IMG/VR virus record: IMGVR_UViG_3300034104_003735
Span: 1 to 45,906 of that record
Source of the DNA: a virus
Strand: one strand, 5' to 3'
DNA: 45,906 nt
The notes below the pieces were generated by a model. That model did not search any database. It worked only from the letters and a program-made list of their open reading frames with translations, and had not been told where the DNA came from. Position numbers and translations under genes: made by a program. Below, one piece after another: positions 24,101-31,776 of this stretch. Within the stretch, counting starts at the first letter, position 1, and each line of letters starts with the position of its first letter.

Positions 24101-26111
24101 CCTGGAAAATGCGTGAAGGCCCGGTTTCTGGTGCGGCAAGTTCAGGTGCTCCCTCCGCATCGATAGAAATTTTGCGAATGTTCTGCGTCGAGATCAACCG
24201 CCACTGATCTGGTTTGCCTTTTTTCTTTGTAAGCTTTGCAGCTTGCCAAAGTGTAGGTGGTTCGTCTTTGCCGGCCTTTGCGCGCAGTTCGGCGTTAAGT
24301 TCATCAGCCTTCGCTTTTGCAGCGTCAATCGTGTCAAACTTAACTTGCAGCCCATCAGGGCCAAGCAACTTCTCACTGGACATGACAGGCTTCCAAGCAT
24401 CACGAGCGGATTGACGAAGATAACCCGCAAACTCTGCTTGACCAGCTTCCCAGCCCTTGGTGTTCAAGACCTTGTCACGGAACGAGCCAACAGCATTGAT
24501 CATCCGGTTACGAATGTCAATCTTTGCTTCTTCTGGCATTCCAGCAGGTAGACGTTTTTCTGCGTTAAGATACTCACGCTCAAAGATCTTTTGCGCTGCC
24601 TGACCTTCTTCTGTGGTCTTGAACCAGTTGTCCATCCATGCAGCACGTTCAGCGTTCTGCTGCGTTTGTCCACGAGGACGACCACCCTTGGCGCCACCAG
24701 CTGCACGTGCCGCAAGAATGTCTGCCGCCACTTTCTTTCGAACGGTAGCAGGCTTGACTGGATCAACGGCAACTTTGTTCAGCACGGTGTTGAGAACGGC
24801 TGTTGCGGCTTCAGTCGGCGTCGAGCCTTTGTTCAGTTCAAGCTCAAGCTGTTGCGTGACCTCGGACTGTGGAATTGGCGTTTCTTTCAACGCGTTAGCA
24901 GAGGCCACGACAGCCTCGACATCTTCCGAGCCTTTGATGTTCTTGATCTCTTCACGCAGAGCTGTGAGCTGCTTTGAAACTTCTTCCAAAACATTTTGAG
25001 GATTCTCGAGTGCGACTTTGGAAATCTCATCACGCTTTTGGCGATTGAGAAGCGAGAACTTTGAGTCCTGAAGCACATCCGAGTATTCTTCTGCCAGCTT
25101 GACACGAGCATAGTCACGCTGTGTCTTGTCTTTGATGTTGCGAAGTTCCTGCGACTTTGTCGTGTATTCAGTGACACGTTGTGCAAAGATGTCGCTAGCA
25201 GGATCAGTCTTTGCAATGTCAACACGAGGCTGAACGACTGGCTGCACGTCAAGCATACGAGGTTGCATGAGCGCAGGAGTGTCAATGATGGCAAACGGAA
25301 TACTGCCTGCGACGTTAGCCAGGATGTTCTCCTTGGTAAAAACGTCACCAAGCTTTTTATCCGTCAATGCTACTTGTGCAGCTTCAACGCCTGTGATAGC
25401 CGCAGCATTATCACCGATGTATGCCGCAATCCGTTCTGGAATAGAACGAAGCGCAGTCGTGGCAACTGGTGCACCTTCAGCAGCAATGCCACTTGCAGCA
25501 GCTTGTGCCGCAGTCGCCGGAGCGACAACTGTAGTTGGCCCACGGAAGCCAACGGCAGCTGCGCCAGGAATCTTGCTGAGCGATCCAACGGCAGCGTTAA
25601 CCAACGGCCTAGCTGCAGTCATTGCGCCAAGACCAATCGCAGGAGCCACTGCCGCTGCCGCGATATCACCTTTGCCACCACCTTGTTCATATGCACCAGC
25701 GGCTGACAGCGCGCTAGTAGCACCAAGGCCTAGTGCGGTTGCAGCGCCGGCTCCAAGACCAGCAGCTGCTCCGACAGGCCCAGCGGCCATCAACGGCAGG
25801 AAGTTGACGAGACCTCGTGGGAGACTCTCGCCAACTTGCTGGCCCGTTTCAGGATTTGCTCCAAATGCTTCAAAGATGCTACGGCCCGCTTGCCCAAAGC
25901 GCTGCGGAACTCCGGTTGCTTCCAGGCCACGGTCGATCCAGTAGCTGCCCTTTTTGATGGCGCCACCAATACCAGAAACGTCTCCACTGGAGAACTCGTT
26001 GCTGTTCGTTACGTAGTCTGCAATACGACTGAAGTCCTGCAGGGACATGTCGCCAACTTTAGATTGATTGGCGCGATACAGATCGTAGACTTCTTGGAAG
26101 GATTTAGGCAT
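18174..26111 (-). CDS. Giant internal virion/ejection protein with two zincin-like motifs, 2645 aa
   Basis: The N-terminus (~100-300) has long Gly/Ala/Leu stretches able to insert in membranes, as in podovirus ejection proteins. Lys/Ala/Glu coiled-coil segments follow. LLHELQHAIQ places HExxH at 1132-1136, with LKDLLEHSELYQRYPQL before it and FGEVEAREVQRR after it, the pattern of a large-polyvalent-protein-associated domain (LPD23-like). A second, AHEIGHN, gives HExxH at 1341-1345 with EFEASAHAMW as a possible third ligand. The C-terminal half resembles other giant phage proteins (FTSGRAGRPPEF). I see no RNA-polymerase motif. It takes 17% of the window and is probably packaged in the head and ejected with DNA. 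Confidence 0.75.
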   Translation of the reverse strand: MPKSFQEVYDLYRANQSKVGDMSLQDFSRIADYVTNSNEFSSGDVSGIGGAIKKGSYWIDRGLEATGVPQRFGQAGRSIFEAFGANPETGQQVGESLPRGLVNFLPLMAAGPVGAAAGLGAGAATALGLGATSALSAAGAYEQGGGKGDIAAAAVAPAIGLGAMTAARPLVNAAVGSLSKIPGAAAVGFRGPTTVVAPATAAQAAASGIAAEGAPVATTALRSIPERIAAYIGDNAAAITGVEAAQVALTDKKLGDVFTKENILANVAGSIPFAIIDTPALMQPRMLDVQPVVQPRVDIAKTDPASDIFAQRVTEYTTKSQELRNIKDKTQRDYARVKLAEEYSDVLQDSKFSLLNRQKRDEISKVALENPQNVLEEVSKQLTALREEIKNIKGSEDVEAVVASANALKETPIPQSEVTQQLELELNKGSTPTEAATAVLNTVLNKVAVDPVKPATVRKKVAADILAARAAGGAKGGRPRGQTQQNAERAAWMDNWFKTTEEGQAAQKIFEREYLNAEKRLPAGMPEEAKIDIRNRMINAVGSFRDKVLNTKGWEAGQAEFAGYLRQSARDAWKPVMSSEKLLGPDGLQVKFDTIDAAKAKADELNAELRAKAGKDEPPTLWQAAKLTKKKGKPDQWRLISTQNIRKISIDAEGAPELAAPETGPSRIFQDMLDALNDKTGKSLEPLRANDRNGDLAALEKAHADGTIKTPEDIQSFLSGRTKLKDVQETVIEVAVPKTLAAELEGPPKPAPVAKPTETAAERLARIREEAARMKAEAEARAKAKAAVDEVIGKDTKDPDEQAVNNVVLDEALKFVKEVTVQDLTGILKNSPLMRARVAERVKASNDSSVENIVKIIDEAVRDPANAEMSKEFLAEVQAAKELKAVRAQAAAASGVKPLKPTETAGKVEEVPTTVDSQLVDGAMAQLATEIKGLPEVAQKLWTPEVMQKARDFLTSGDRTIIQGMTKPMQNRLIQIAEIGKQVAAGKAEFRPLLAGPRGGGDVTALIKAERMSRGRKNYAEISTSERQKIWKETGWLLGPDGKWRFEINDSRAKMRIEGLLPTGTMKLKDLLEHSELYQRYPQLANMEVRIGEAPKKRYLGYFQSGQGEVPHIWLNATRINKGYEVKSVLLHELQHAIQNIEGFASGDNVRNVYYDTPGFAERVQQLVKTRMSLRLAEKTAKLEFYRRAFGEVEAREVQRRAQFTENELKLMTPFGMASGENWRIISNEGTSFMLNDGSPLESMQFTLESLTRGVLERSGWTGEAIERVAMPLLARLKEVLPIDGVQFGRLINDALIGGQELLGMSTINGLARKVYLGAARDFAMRGRNEQLTSWTLNLAHEIGHNIEQAANSGLLSADAMQKRQGFRTWALENQGNWSSVLREFAETLPQGVRNIRELQEMMQPKNVEEFEASAHAMWAMGELAKKGDLELFAASSPTPVRDWFRSLAKWGRDLVGAVKGALFKLPTEAGALNTEGVRRLTDYYQNVKEAVNDAYAKMAESSQVLETDSQSMSMIRASDLVLGDDGVLRMQGMEARPASYARTPDSLMGFSKEGRSKNFGDQNYPFTQYVKITFSDGTTQFDAVKGMNSAHALERAQRNWPSGKISAVDEAFGKAIIEEENAFASNFRPNLVGPTPRTTGQKMSEFASNSMVYLEQLAARYPRISGMAYAVMNAPSAQKAFMSSAMEPIFGRYDPLTGRTEIDPARKPLLKLLANGGRVERIVSDIYRWQNKNRLEFPLQNPSSASPMLAQRLSTLTAQERAAVQMWQEGQKRSLQVVNSNIVRMKASDGVHAVATALREMVPDKDALAIVSKALNAERTQDPAVRQQLISEWATDLSTGDPVKDAENRLFVQSMVAELNTSINSLQNNLNGRPWYTPEIRTGNFLLRSYDANGKQVSVDGYSTDAELAALRENAKNNGAVRFESKKRDRRYDLDIGEGMTSLLDTLDNTLVRKLQTILPPALAGNAQSYVDFLNLNGELTRLSQAHLANPTLPVRRLAEGRENLNMVSGWQHYINTMGRVLSNRLAQSKMRYELTSPELRSGEYLPQIEQVKKTFENYLTPDSEFAKQLTKWNAVYHLGFNIPTHIAELSQGLSTMLPELVFETGSVMKGTKMLAQVGKELAAFYAKKAAGKTMGRDEWTNWGNLQEREMLEILARRGRMDSHAFLENLGDDASSNLSLGATAQRSLVGDTLNIAGAPLKAYADVSMNLYGSFTRWNSRMAAILGYRLAREKGLTHQQAIESADRFLVQTTFTSGRAGRPPEFYKNSNVGAVLYSLQRYALNWMSMYATHLKGAFADPATLMQQQRGTKRQHAKALATMTLVQLGLAGALGMPFVSPLLTLLEDRLGLDVRGRAYNALSDALDVDGEEGGFMADMVMRGATNALLERVGLPVDFGSRFNLSGLPGMNEFNGFDPGRVFGPTTNLVNSAFKGISGMVTGDYAELSKTVAPVGLRKAIELATHGDALTVRGTKMGLTDNEGLLYAFGMTPRRVTKTRDAERILENQRQERLAKTNKAADQIAQLLQSDPVAARQKFAEFVSEGLDAGMLQRDIRNAQREFARQIAESAIKQTFPKDIRRSVTKQDRQQASDTLRSMGVQFPAPTGAMEAQLANQVMRSLGQVPTGNRLAAARQRDKMLEQLTAWQ
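23407..23431 (+). repeat. Dispersed palindrome, weaker copy inside the giant gene
   Basis: Left arm GTCGGCTTAAG, centre CGG, right arm CTTAACGCCAC. It matches 20 of 25 positions of the most common form of the palindrome while encoding a Pro/Lys-Pro-Thr stretch of the giant protein. Its position is close to the regular spacing of the other copies (6.5 kb from copy 4). Confidence 0.4.
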
Positions 26112-26121
26112 AGAAGGTTAA

Positions 26122-27153
26122 TTAGTAGTTTTTCGGAATCGGGTAACCATAAGCATCCACTTCTCCAGCGATAGGAGGACTAACTGGGCGCGTTGTTGGT
26201 GGCTTAGTGCCAGCGCCAGCGTCTCCGATAAGATTTGCAAGCCAGTTTGCGATATTGTCCATCATCTGTCGCCCCGGCTGACCAATGACACGGCGAACGC
26301 CAGCAGTCAGCATATCAGCCGGAGTATAGCCTTCACCAGCTGCTTTTTGATAACCGAGCACACCGGTTGTATCCGGAGTCGGCGCAACGTAAGGAAGATT
26401 GTCATTTGTCGGTGCCGGTTCAATCGGGCCAACTACAACTTCTCCTTGTCGTGCATTAGCAATCGACTGATCAGCAGCCAGATTGTTAGCAAATGCCCTG
26501 AACATTTCCTGTTCAGACGCGCCAGGAGCCGTGCCAGCACCGAACTTAGCCGTCGATGGAACAGGCTGCTGAAAACCTCCGATGGGAACACCACCAGATG
26601 TCATAGGCGCATTTGCCATCATAGCACCGGAAAAGCCAACAGGCATTCCGTTCTGATCATATGCAACGCGAACATCGCTACCAGGTGTCTGAACAACCTT
26701 GCCGCGATTATCCGTCTGCATTGCGTTTGTGTCGTCAAAAGCTGTGCGAGTGCCAGACACACGCTGCTGCTCTTTCATCTGCTCGATCTGCGATTTCATG
26801 CCCGCAGGAACTGTGGAGCGCTGAGCATCAAGTGCAGCTTGACGAGCCGCGACAGAAGGACGATTTGGTCCAAACGCATCAAACCAAGCCAAGCCGGTCG
26901 GAGCGTTAGGATCTTCAATAGCACCACTCATTGTTCGACGAGTCATGCTTCGAGTGCCAGTGACAGGATTGACCTGACCTTGCTGCGCCTGCTTAAGCAG
27001 ATTCATCTGACCACCAAACAGAGCTTGCAGATCTTCCATCGTGGTGCCTTGAGCGGCTTTCTCACGCGCAATCTGCTCCTGCGTTTTGACGGTTGCGACA
27101 GGCCGATCTGTTGCAGTCGGCGTTGCATTTGGATTGTTAGTTTTCTCGGCCAT
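26122..27153 (-). CDS. Internal virion protein candidate, 343 aa
   Basis: A Thr/Ala/Pro/Gln-rich, low-complexity protein with TEKTNNPNATPTATDRP at the start, helices such as EKAAQGTTMEDLQALFGG, and a Gly/Pro-rich end. It lies directly upstream of the giant ejection protein in the late operon (10 bases between stop and start), so I infer a core or scaffold-like role in the virion. No enzymatic motif. The protein is probably partly disordered. Confidence 0.55.
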   Translation of the reverse strand: MAEKTNNPNATPTATDRPVATVKTQEQIAREKAAQGTTMEDLQALFGGQMNLLKQAQQGQVNPVTGTRSMTRRTMSGAIEDPNAPTGLAWFDAFGPNRPSVAARQAALDAQRSTVPAGMKSQIEQMKEQQRVSGTRTAFDDTNAMQTDNRGKVVQTPGSDVRVAYDQNGMPVGFSGAMMANAPMTSGGVPIGGFQQPVPSTAKFGAGTAPGASEQEMFRAFANNLAADQSIANARQGEVVVGPIEPAPTNDNLPYVAPTPDTTGVLGYQKAAGEGYTPADMLTAGVRRVIGQPGRQMMDNIANWLANLIGDAGAGTKPPTTRPVSPPIAGEVDAYGYPIPKNY

Positions 27154-27155
27154 AA

Positions 27156-27491
27156 TTACTGCTGTTGAGGTTGAAGCATCTGCTGGAACATTGCAAGCTG
27201 CTCAGGCGTGACTGCCATAGGCATCTGCTGGTTTTGCGACTGCATACCAGATAGCTCTGGCATACGCTGCTGAAGAATCTGATTAATCGCCTCTGGCGGA
27301 AGTAGATCACCAAGCGAACGAAGCAGACTGTCCTGCGATTGCTGCGCGGCCATCTGCGGCTTGAGACGAAGATTTTGAAGCATTTCAAGTTGTTGAAGCG
27401 CTCCTGTGGTAGTTTCTTGCGCAGCACGAATTGGCGCAAACGCAAGTGAGTAGGCGTCCATTCCTCCGCCTCGTGGTTGTTGTCCGATCAT
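27156..27491 (-). CDS. Gln-rich virion-associated protein candidate, 111 aa
   Basis: Rich in Gln, Met, Leu and Pro, with QQLEMLQNLRLKPQMAAQQ helices and an end rich in Gln/Pro. It overlaps the preceding gene start by ATGA and lies 2 bases from the next gene. Small Gln-rich helical proteins at this place in podoviruses are often internal virion proteins, which I infer only from position. Confidence 0.5.
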   Translation of the reverse strand: MIGQQPRGGGMDAYSLAFAPIRAAQETTTGALQQLEMLQNLRLKPQMAAQQSQDSLLRSLGDLLPPEAINQILQQRMPELSGMQSQNQQMPMAVTPEQLAMFQQMLQPQQQ

Positions 27492-28009
27492 AGTGATTGA
27501 GCGATTGTAAGTAACGCCTGTGAATATTCGTCTGGTAGAACCTTAGGTGTTGCTGGCGTCAAGCTCGACCCTTGGAAAAGTTCAATTGGCTTTGCCTTGC
27601 CGTAATTTGTGCGGTTAAGAACCATTGAGCCGATCGGCAACGTAACGCTTTCGCGATCCATCCAGTAGCTAACGATAGAACGCAGCAATTGTTCTTTACA
27701 GTCAAACATCCACCTCAACTTCTCGTCAAACGTGCCGGCCCAAAATGGCGCACCAAGCTTTTCAGACAACGCTAGGCGTTCGACATGCCTGACAAAGAAA
27801 TCGTTCAAGCTACGGCGAACAAAGATAATCGATGACTCTTGAAAGTCACGAAAGTTATCCGCGCCAGCCAAATACGCATTGCATGGAATAAACTGAAATC
27901 TTGTCGGCGTTGCACAGACCTGAATCTCCAGCGAAGGAAACTGCTTCTGCATGTAAGCCAACAGTTCCGGCTCGACAACATTCGGATAATCACAGAGCAG
28001 GGTAGACAT
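27488..28009 (-). CDS. Hypothetical protein beside a glycosyltransferase, 173 aa
   Basis: Begins MSTLLCDYPNVVEPELLAYM at ATG 28009. An earlier in-frame start would lie inside the glycosyltransferase gene. The middle has SSIIFVRRSLNDFFVRHVERLA, faintly like the 'IRRxxxxxxxS' segment of sulfotransferases, but no P-loop at the N-terminus is visible, so this is only a guess. It overlaps the glycosyltransferase gene by 20 bases and could act in the same modification. Confidence 0.5.
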   Translation of the reverse strand: MSTLLCDYPNVVEPELLAYMQKQFPSLEIQVCATPTRFQFIPCNAYLAGADNFRDFQESSIIFVRRSLNDFFVRHVERLALSEKLGAPFWAGTFDEKLRWMFDCKEQLLRSIVSYWMDRESVTLPIGSMVLNRTNYGKAKPIELFQGSSLTPATPKVLPDEYSQALLTIAQSL

Positions 28010-28946
28010 TGAAAATGTTTTTGATGAGGTTGCTGAAACTATAATCAAGGCTGCGTTGAAAAGCCTGCGCACGGATGTCATCGCCATCATTAACGGCTTC
28101 ACGCAACTGTGCAACGGCGCTGTCCAACAACGGCTTAGCAGCCAACTGACCTTCGTAGAAGTCATCTTCGCTTGGCTGCAACTTATATTCGACTGGATAA
28201 CCAATAGCGAATTCTGTCGGCGCTGACCAGTTCGTATAGATGACTCTCATGCCACGGGCCATGGCTTCCAAGATCGTCAAACCGAATCCTTCGGCCTGGT
28301 GCAAACTGATCAACGCATCATGTTCCGCATACAGATTTTCCATCTCCTCTTCCGTCAAGTCGTTGTTAATCATCTGAATGTTTGCGGTTGGCCCACAGTT
28401 CTTCAAGATCCTAACATAATCCTGCGAAAGATTCTTTGCTTTGATCGTCAGGCTGACGTCTCGACGACTACCAAAAGCTAGTTGAAAAGCTCGAACAACA
28501 TCAAACGGATTCTTCCGGACAATCCTTGATTGACTGTCAAAGATCGTCAAGAACTTAAACTGTGCATCTGGCCTCGGATTAAAGCAATACGTGCTTACGG
28601 CATGCGGCACTACTTTGCACTGAAAACCAGCGGCTTCAATCGCTTTGGCACAGAACTTGCTAGCTGTCCACACGACCGAGTAGTTCTCCAACGCGCGTTT
28701 TGCTTTGTCTGATAGCACTTCACTTTCCCAGACAAAATATGCAATCCTGTCACGATAAGAACCAAAACTACCGTTTTGTGAAACTCTTTGCAGCTCTTGT
28801 GCCGTTGAATGCACATAAAGCAAATCACCTTTGCCAGGCTGATCCTGCAGAACATTCACATGGTCAAGCACGCCAAGAGCTTTCACATTCAGCGTGAAAG
28901 CCTTAGCGATACCTGTCGTATTCAATGGGCCGTATGCGTCAATCAT
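27990..28946 (-). CDS. GT-B glycosyltransferase (GT4-like)
   Basis: At 318 aa the C-terminal motif HQAEGFGLTILEAMARGMRVI (Glu219 and Glu227, the E-x7-E motif) with GNWSAPTEF-like context is the GT4 signature. The N-terminal half has AYFVWESEVLSDKAKRAL and a WTASKFCAKAIEAAGF segment, typical of acceptor domains. Enzymes of this kind transfer a sugar from a nucleotide sugar. Its location among virion genes suggests capsid, tail or DNA decoration, not host lipopolysaccharide change. ATGA overlap upstream. Confidence 0.85.
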   Translation of the reverse strand: MIDAYGPLNTTGIAKAFTLNVKALGVLDHVNVLQDQPGKGDLLYVHSTAQELQRVSQNGSFGSYRDRIAYFVWESEVLSDKAKRALENYSVVWTASKFCAKAIEAAGFQCKVVPHAVSTYCFNPRPDAQFKFLTIFDSQSRIVRKNPFDVVRAFQLAFGSRRDVSLTIKAKNLSQDYVRILKNCGPTANIQMINNDLTEEEMENLYAEHDALISLHQAEGFGLTILEAMARGMRVIYTNWSAPTEFAIGYPVEYKLQPSEDDFYEGQLAAKPLLDSAVAQLREAVNDGDDIRAQAFQRSLDYSFSNLIKNIFNVYPAL

Positions 28947-29122
28947 CCGAGATCAGTTTCTTCTTTCAGTGTGTCGATTTTTGGATAGCGTGGCTCAGGT
29001 CGTTTTTCTCGCTCTGACACCATCTGCTTAACATTCTCAACCGTTGATGCGAACTTTACAGGCCCGCTAACCCCGGCGTAATCAAATTGGGAATTTTGAT
29101 ATAAGTTCGAGTCTGCTTCCAT
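28943..29122 (-). CDS. Hypothetical small protein, 59 aa
   Basis: A polar, acidic small protein (MEADSNLYQNSQFDYAGVSGPVKF, then a Lys/Arg/Glu/Pro-rich end) with no recognised domain. An ATG 15 bases further upstream is also possible. It overlaps the large tail gene's 3' end by ~67 bases in another frame, and the glycosyltransferase start by 4 bases. Unknown function, probably virion-associated by location. Confidence 0.4.
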   Translation of the reverse strand: MEADSNLYQNSQFDYAGVSGPVKFASTVENVKQMVSEREKRPEPRYPKIDTLKEETDLG

Positions 29123-31059
29123 AGATTGTATTTCCACTGTTCAATTTCAACACCGACCAAAACACGATAGCCACTGAGCATCATCGAGACATATACCGAA
29201 GCGTTTGGCACGCTTTCTGGAATGCTTTTCTCCAGCGCCCTTGTGAAATAAACGCCAGCCCATTGAGGGTCATCCCTGGTCATGATCGAGATTGTGAAGC
29301 CTGACGAGATCTCCACACAACGCCAAATGCATGGCGCCGAGTTCGTAATCAAACTGTTGTAGTTCAGACTACGCTGACCAAGCCTGGCCTTAAAGTCGTC
29401 AGTCATAAACTCATAGTTGAAACCAACTTGAGCAGAAAACGATGATGTATAGAACTGAAAAACTTCTGGAGCCAACGGCCTGTTTGGATGATATGTCGTA
29501 ATGACGTCAGCCGGCACAGTCAGCACCTGTCCAGGCTTTTCATTAAAACCGGAGATTGTTTTGGCAGTTGTTGCAGCCGATCCGCCAAGATAAAGTTGCT
29601 GCAAGTAATACTCATCACCAGGAGCTAGCCAACCAGGAAACTTATACTGAATGTTCCTCGTCGTTTTATAGCTCTTACCAAGCACTGCATCGTTCAGCGT
29701 TTTCCTTGTCTCAAGCACACGCAGATTGTCCATCTGCTTAGCTTCGATTTCAACTCGTGGCTCCTTCGTATACACAAAGCTAGCCTTATCACGAATGCGA
29801 CGAGTAATTGTCACAGCTTCATTCGTTTCCGGCTCGATCTCATAATCCACAAAATCTTGCCAGGCCGCGACATAAAAACGTGTGCGAAGCTTTGTGCCAA
29901 CTGCAATCTTTTTATCTTGAATTGCAACATCGAGATATGTCGCATTTGGGTTGTCGTTCGTTCCAACCACTTCAACTTTCTTCATTACCTGCGCCGCTTG
30001 CAAACTCGGCACCCAATCCCTCAACGTGATCTGCTCGGCACCGGCTGGAGTTACGATATTGATCTCGCTGCTCATGGCCCTTTCGCGAGTTTCAGCTTCC
30101 AAGCTCCAACCTTCCGTGTTAGACTTGCCACTGATAGCAGTATAGCCAGAACCGTAAGCTTGTGGAGGCGAGAACACTGTTGTTCCAATGTTGCCAGGCC
30201 CTCCGTAATTCGTGTGCGTGAGAATGACAAAAGTAAATGTGTTCAGCGGCCCCGGAAGAAAGTGATTAAACGTAAAAATATTACCAGTTTCCCACTGATA
30301 ACTGTAACCAACAGGAACGAAGATTGAGTTCAAAACAGCTTTGAAGGCATTCCAAAACTGTGTTGGCGTTGTAGATTCTTTAAGTTTTACCTGATTAGGT
30401 GTCGAATAATCGTCAACAAGCAGGCCAGGTTTAATATAAACATAGCAACTATGACCGATAGCATCGATACCGTTCTCGGTATAAGTAGCGCCCAATGACA
30501 CCATGTAGCCAGGAACAACTGAAAACTGTCCAAGATTATACGTGGCTTTTGCGGTTGCTTGCCCAGCAACTCGTTGCCGTTTTCTCAAAATGTCCAGTCC
30601 ACCAAAGCGCTCACTTGCTTGCTCAACATCGATCAGAAGCGGAAAACTTTCCATCGTCTCCGTCACTAGCATCTCATGATTCTGATCCATCCTCGCCCTA
30701 GTGGCGTTAAGTAGATTAAGCGAACCATCTGGAAGGGCTGTACCGGTTGGAACGACCTCACGCGTCTCACGAATCAACGAGCCGTCATCAGCTGTGCGAT
30801 AACGAAAGGTGATAGCCGCAGCGTTGACGTCGATCTGAACAAAACGATGGCGAGATTGTGTGTGATTACGCTCGTTGTAGACGTAAGGTTCAAACACGCC
30901 AAAAGTGCCCACGTCGGGTGCTGAGCCTTGTGGAATGGTTTCCTCATAAATAGCAAACGGAGCGCCAGCAAAATCTTTGCCGAATGAGCGCTGCTCAACC
31001 ATCACAAACTGGTTGCGCTGACTAGTAGGAAAACGATATGGCGTGTCGCGGTTTGGCAT
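29056..31059 (-). CDS. Large tail/virion protein of unknown type, 667 aa
   Basis: A beta-rich, soluble protein starting MPNRDTPYRFPTSQRNQF, with repeats of aromatic strands and few Cys. It lies two bases downstream of the connector-like gene, at the position of the tail nozzle (gp12-like) protein in T7-type podoviruses. That similarity is positional only. Weaker palindrome copy at 30701 lies inside it. No enzymatic motif was found. Confidence 0.55.
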   Translation of the reverse strand: MPNRDTPYRFPTSQRNQFVMVEQRSFGKDFAGAPFAIYEETIPQGSAPDVGTFGVFEPYVYNERNHTQSRHRFVQIDVNAAAITFRYRTADDGSLIRETREVVPTGTALPDGSLNLLNATRARMDQNHEMLVTETMESFPLLIDVEQASERFGGLDILRKRQRVAGQATAKATYNLGQFSVVPGYMVSLGATYTENGIDAIGHSCYVYIKPGLLVDDYSTPNQVKLKESTTPTQFWNAFKAVLNSIFVPVGYSYQWETGNIFTFNHFLPGPLNTFTFVILTHTNYGGPGNIGTTVFSPPQAYGSGYTAISGKSNTEGWSLEAETRERAMSSEINIVTPAGAEQITLRDWVPSLQAAQVMKKVEVVGTNDNPNATYLDVAIQDKKIAVGTKLRTRFYVAAWQDFVDYEIEPETNEAVTITRRIRDKASFVYTKEPRVEIEAKQMDNLRVLETRKTLNDAVLGKSYKTTRNIQYKFPGWLAPGDEYYLQQLYLGGSAATTAKTISGFNEKPGQVLTVPADVITTYHPNRPLAPEVFQFYTSSFSAQVGFNYEFMTDDFKARLGQRSLNYNSLITNSAPCIWRCVEISSGFTISIMTRDDPQWAGVYFTRALEKSIPESVPNASVYVSMMLSGYRVLVGVEIEQWKYNLWKQTRTYIKIPNLITPGLAGL
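30701..30725 (+). repeat. Dispersed palindrome, weaker copy inside the tail gene
   Basis: Left arm GTGGCGTTAAG, centre TAG, right arm ATTAAGCGAAC. It matches 20 of 25 positions of the common form and sits 7.3 kb from the copy at 23407 and 7.6 kb from that at 38295. It is inside coding sequence. Confidence 0.4.
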
Positions 31060-31061
31060 AA

Positions 31062-31751
31062 TTACGGATAGTAAATGGCTTTAGCGAAGCGGAAGGCGTC
31101 AAGCTCGTGCAGTGTGAGTAGTGCACGGTCAGCATTTTGCTGTGGAGGATTCAGGTTGCCTTCTTGACGCGGAACAAAGTCCTTGACGAGATGATTGAGT
31201 TCAATGATGGCGGCCCAGAAAAGATAGTCATGGCCACGAGTCAGCATCCAGTCAGTGTAGTTATTGGCAGCACCGCGATAAGTCGACATCCAAGTTTGGC
31301 AATCCAGCAAGATGGTTGCATTGGACGTAAGTGCTGGATCAATCCGAAGGCGGTTACCGTGAATCACAAGCTGACGCTTTGAGCGAGCACGATAAGGATT
31401 GATCATGTCGGCATCCGAAGGATAACGACGATATTCGTATGTGCGCTCGATCTTCTGCGAGCGTAGCGAGTAATCCTCTTGCATACGAACTTCAAGAGGA
31501 TAAGGTTCATTGTTCTGGAGAATCCAGGCACTCTCGATTGTCTTGAGAGTGGCCACAGGAATATCAGCTCCTGAGGGCTGGACTACCAGCTGAACTTGAG
31601 TCTTCTGCGCGTTCCAAGCATAGGTGCGCTCGGCATTGATACGAGCAGTTTCCAACGCTTCGATGATCAGATCTTGCCCGCTTGCAACGAATTCAGCTTC
31701 GGCACGCTGCAAATACCTTGCGATCTTCTGACGAATTTGACCAATGTTCAT
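31062..31751 (-). CDS. Head-tail connector/adaptor-like protein, 229 aa
   Basis: A helical protein of 229 aa beginning MNIGQIRQKIARYLQRAEAEF, with a long helix, a beta middle (RQLVIHGNRLRID) and a C-terminal helical pair. It lies between the major capsid/decoration genes and the large tail protein, the usual position of the connector that forms the head-tail adaptor ring (gp4 of P22, gp11 of T7). The family match is by size, order and helical pattern, not a clear motif. Confidence 0.55.
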   Translation of the reverse strand: MNIGQIRQKIARYLQRAEAEFVASGQDLIIEALETARINAERTYAWNAQKTQVQLVVQPSGADIPVATLKTIESAWILQNNEPYPLEVRMQEDYSLRSQKIERTYEYRRYPSDADMINPYRARSKRQLVIHGNRLRIDPALTSNATILLDCQTWMSTYRGAANNYTDWMLTRGHDYLFWAAIIELNHLVKDFVPRQEGNLNPPQQNADRALLTLHELDAFRFAKAIYYP

Positions 31752-31776
31752 ACTGATAGTCCAGCTTAGGAGTTAC

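Noticed and set aside
18174-26111. Virion RNA polymerase (N4-like) in the giant protein
   Set aside because: No motif of single-subunit RNA polymerase could be seen; the length alone is not evidence.
26980-26995. CTGCTTAAGCAG palindrome as another copy of the dispersed repeat
   Set aside because: Shares only the TTAAG core; the arms do not match the 25-bp pattern.
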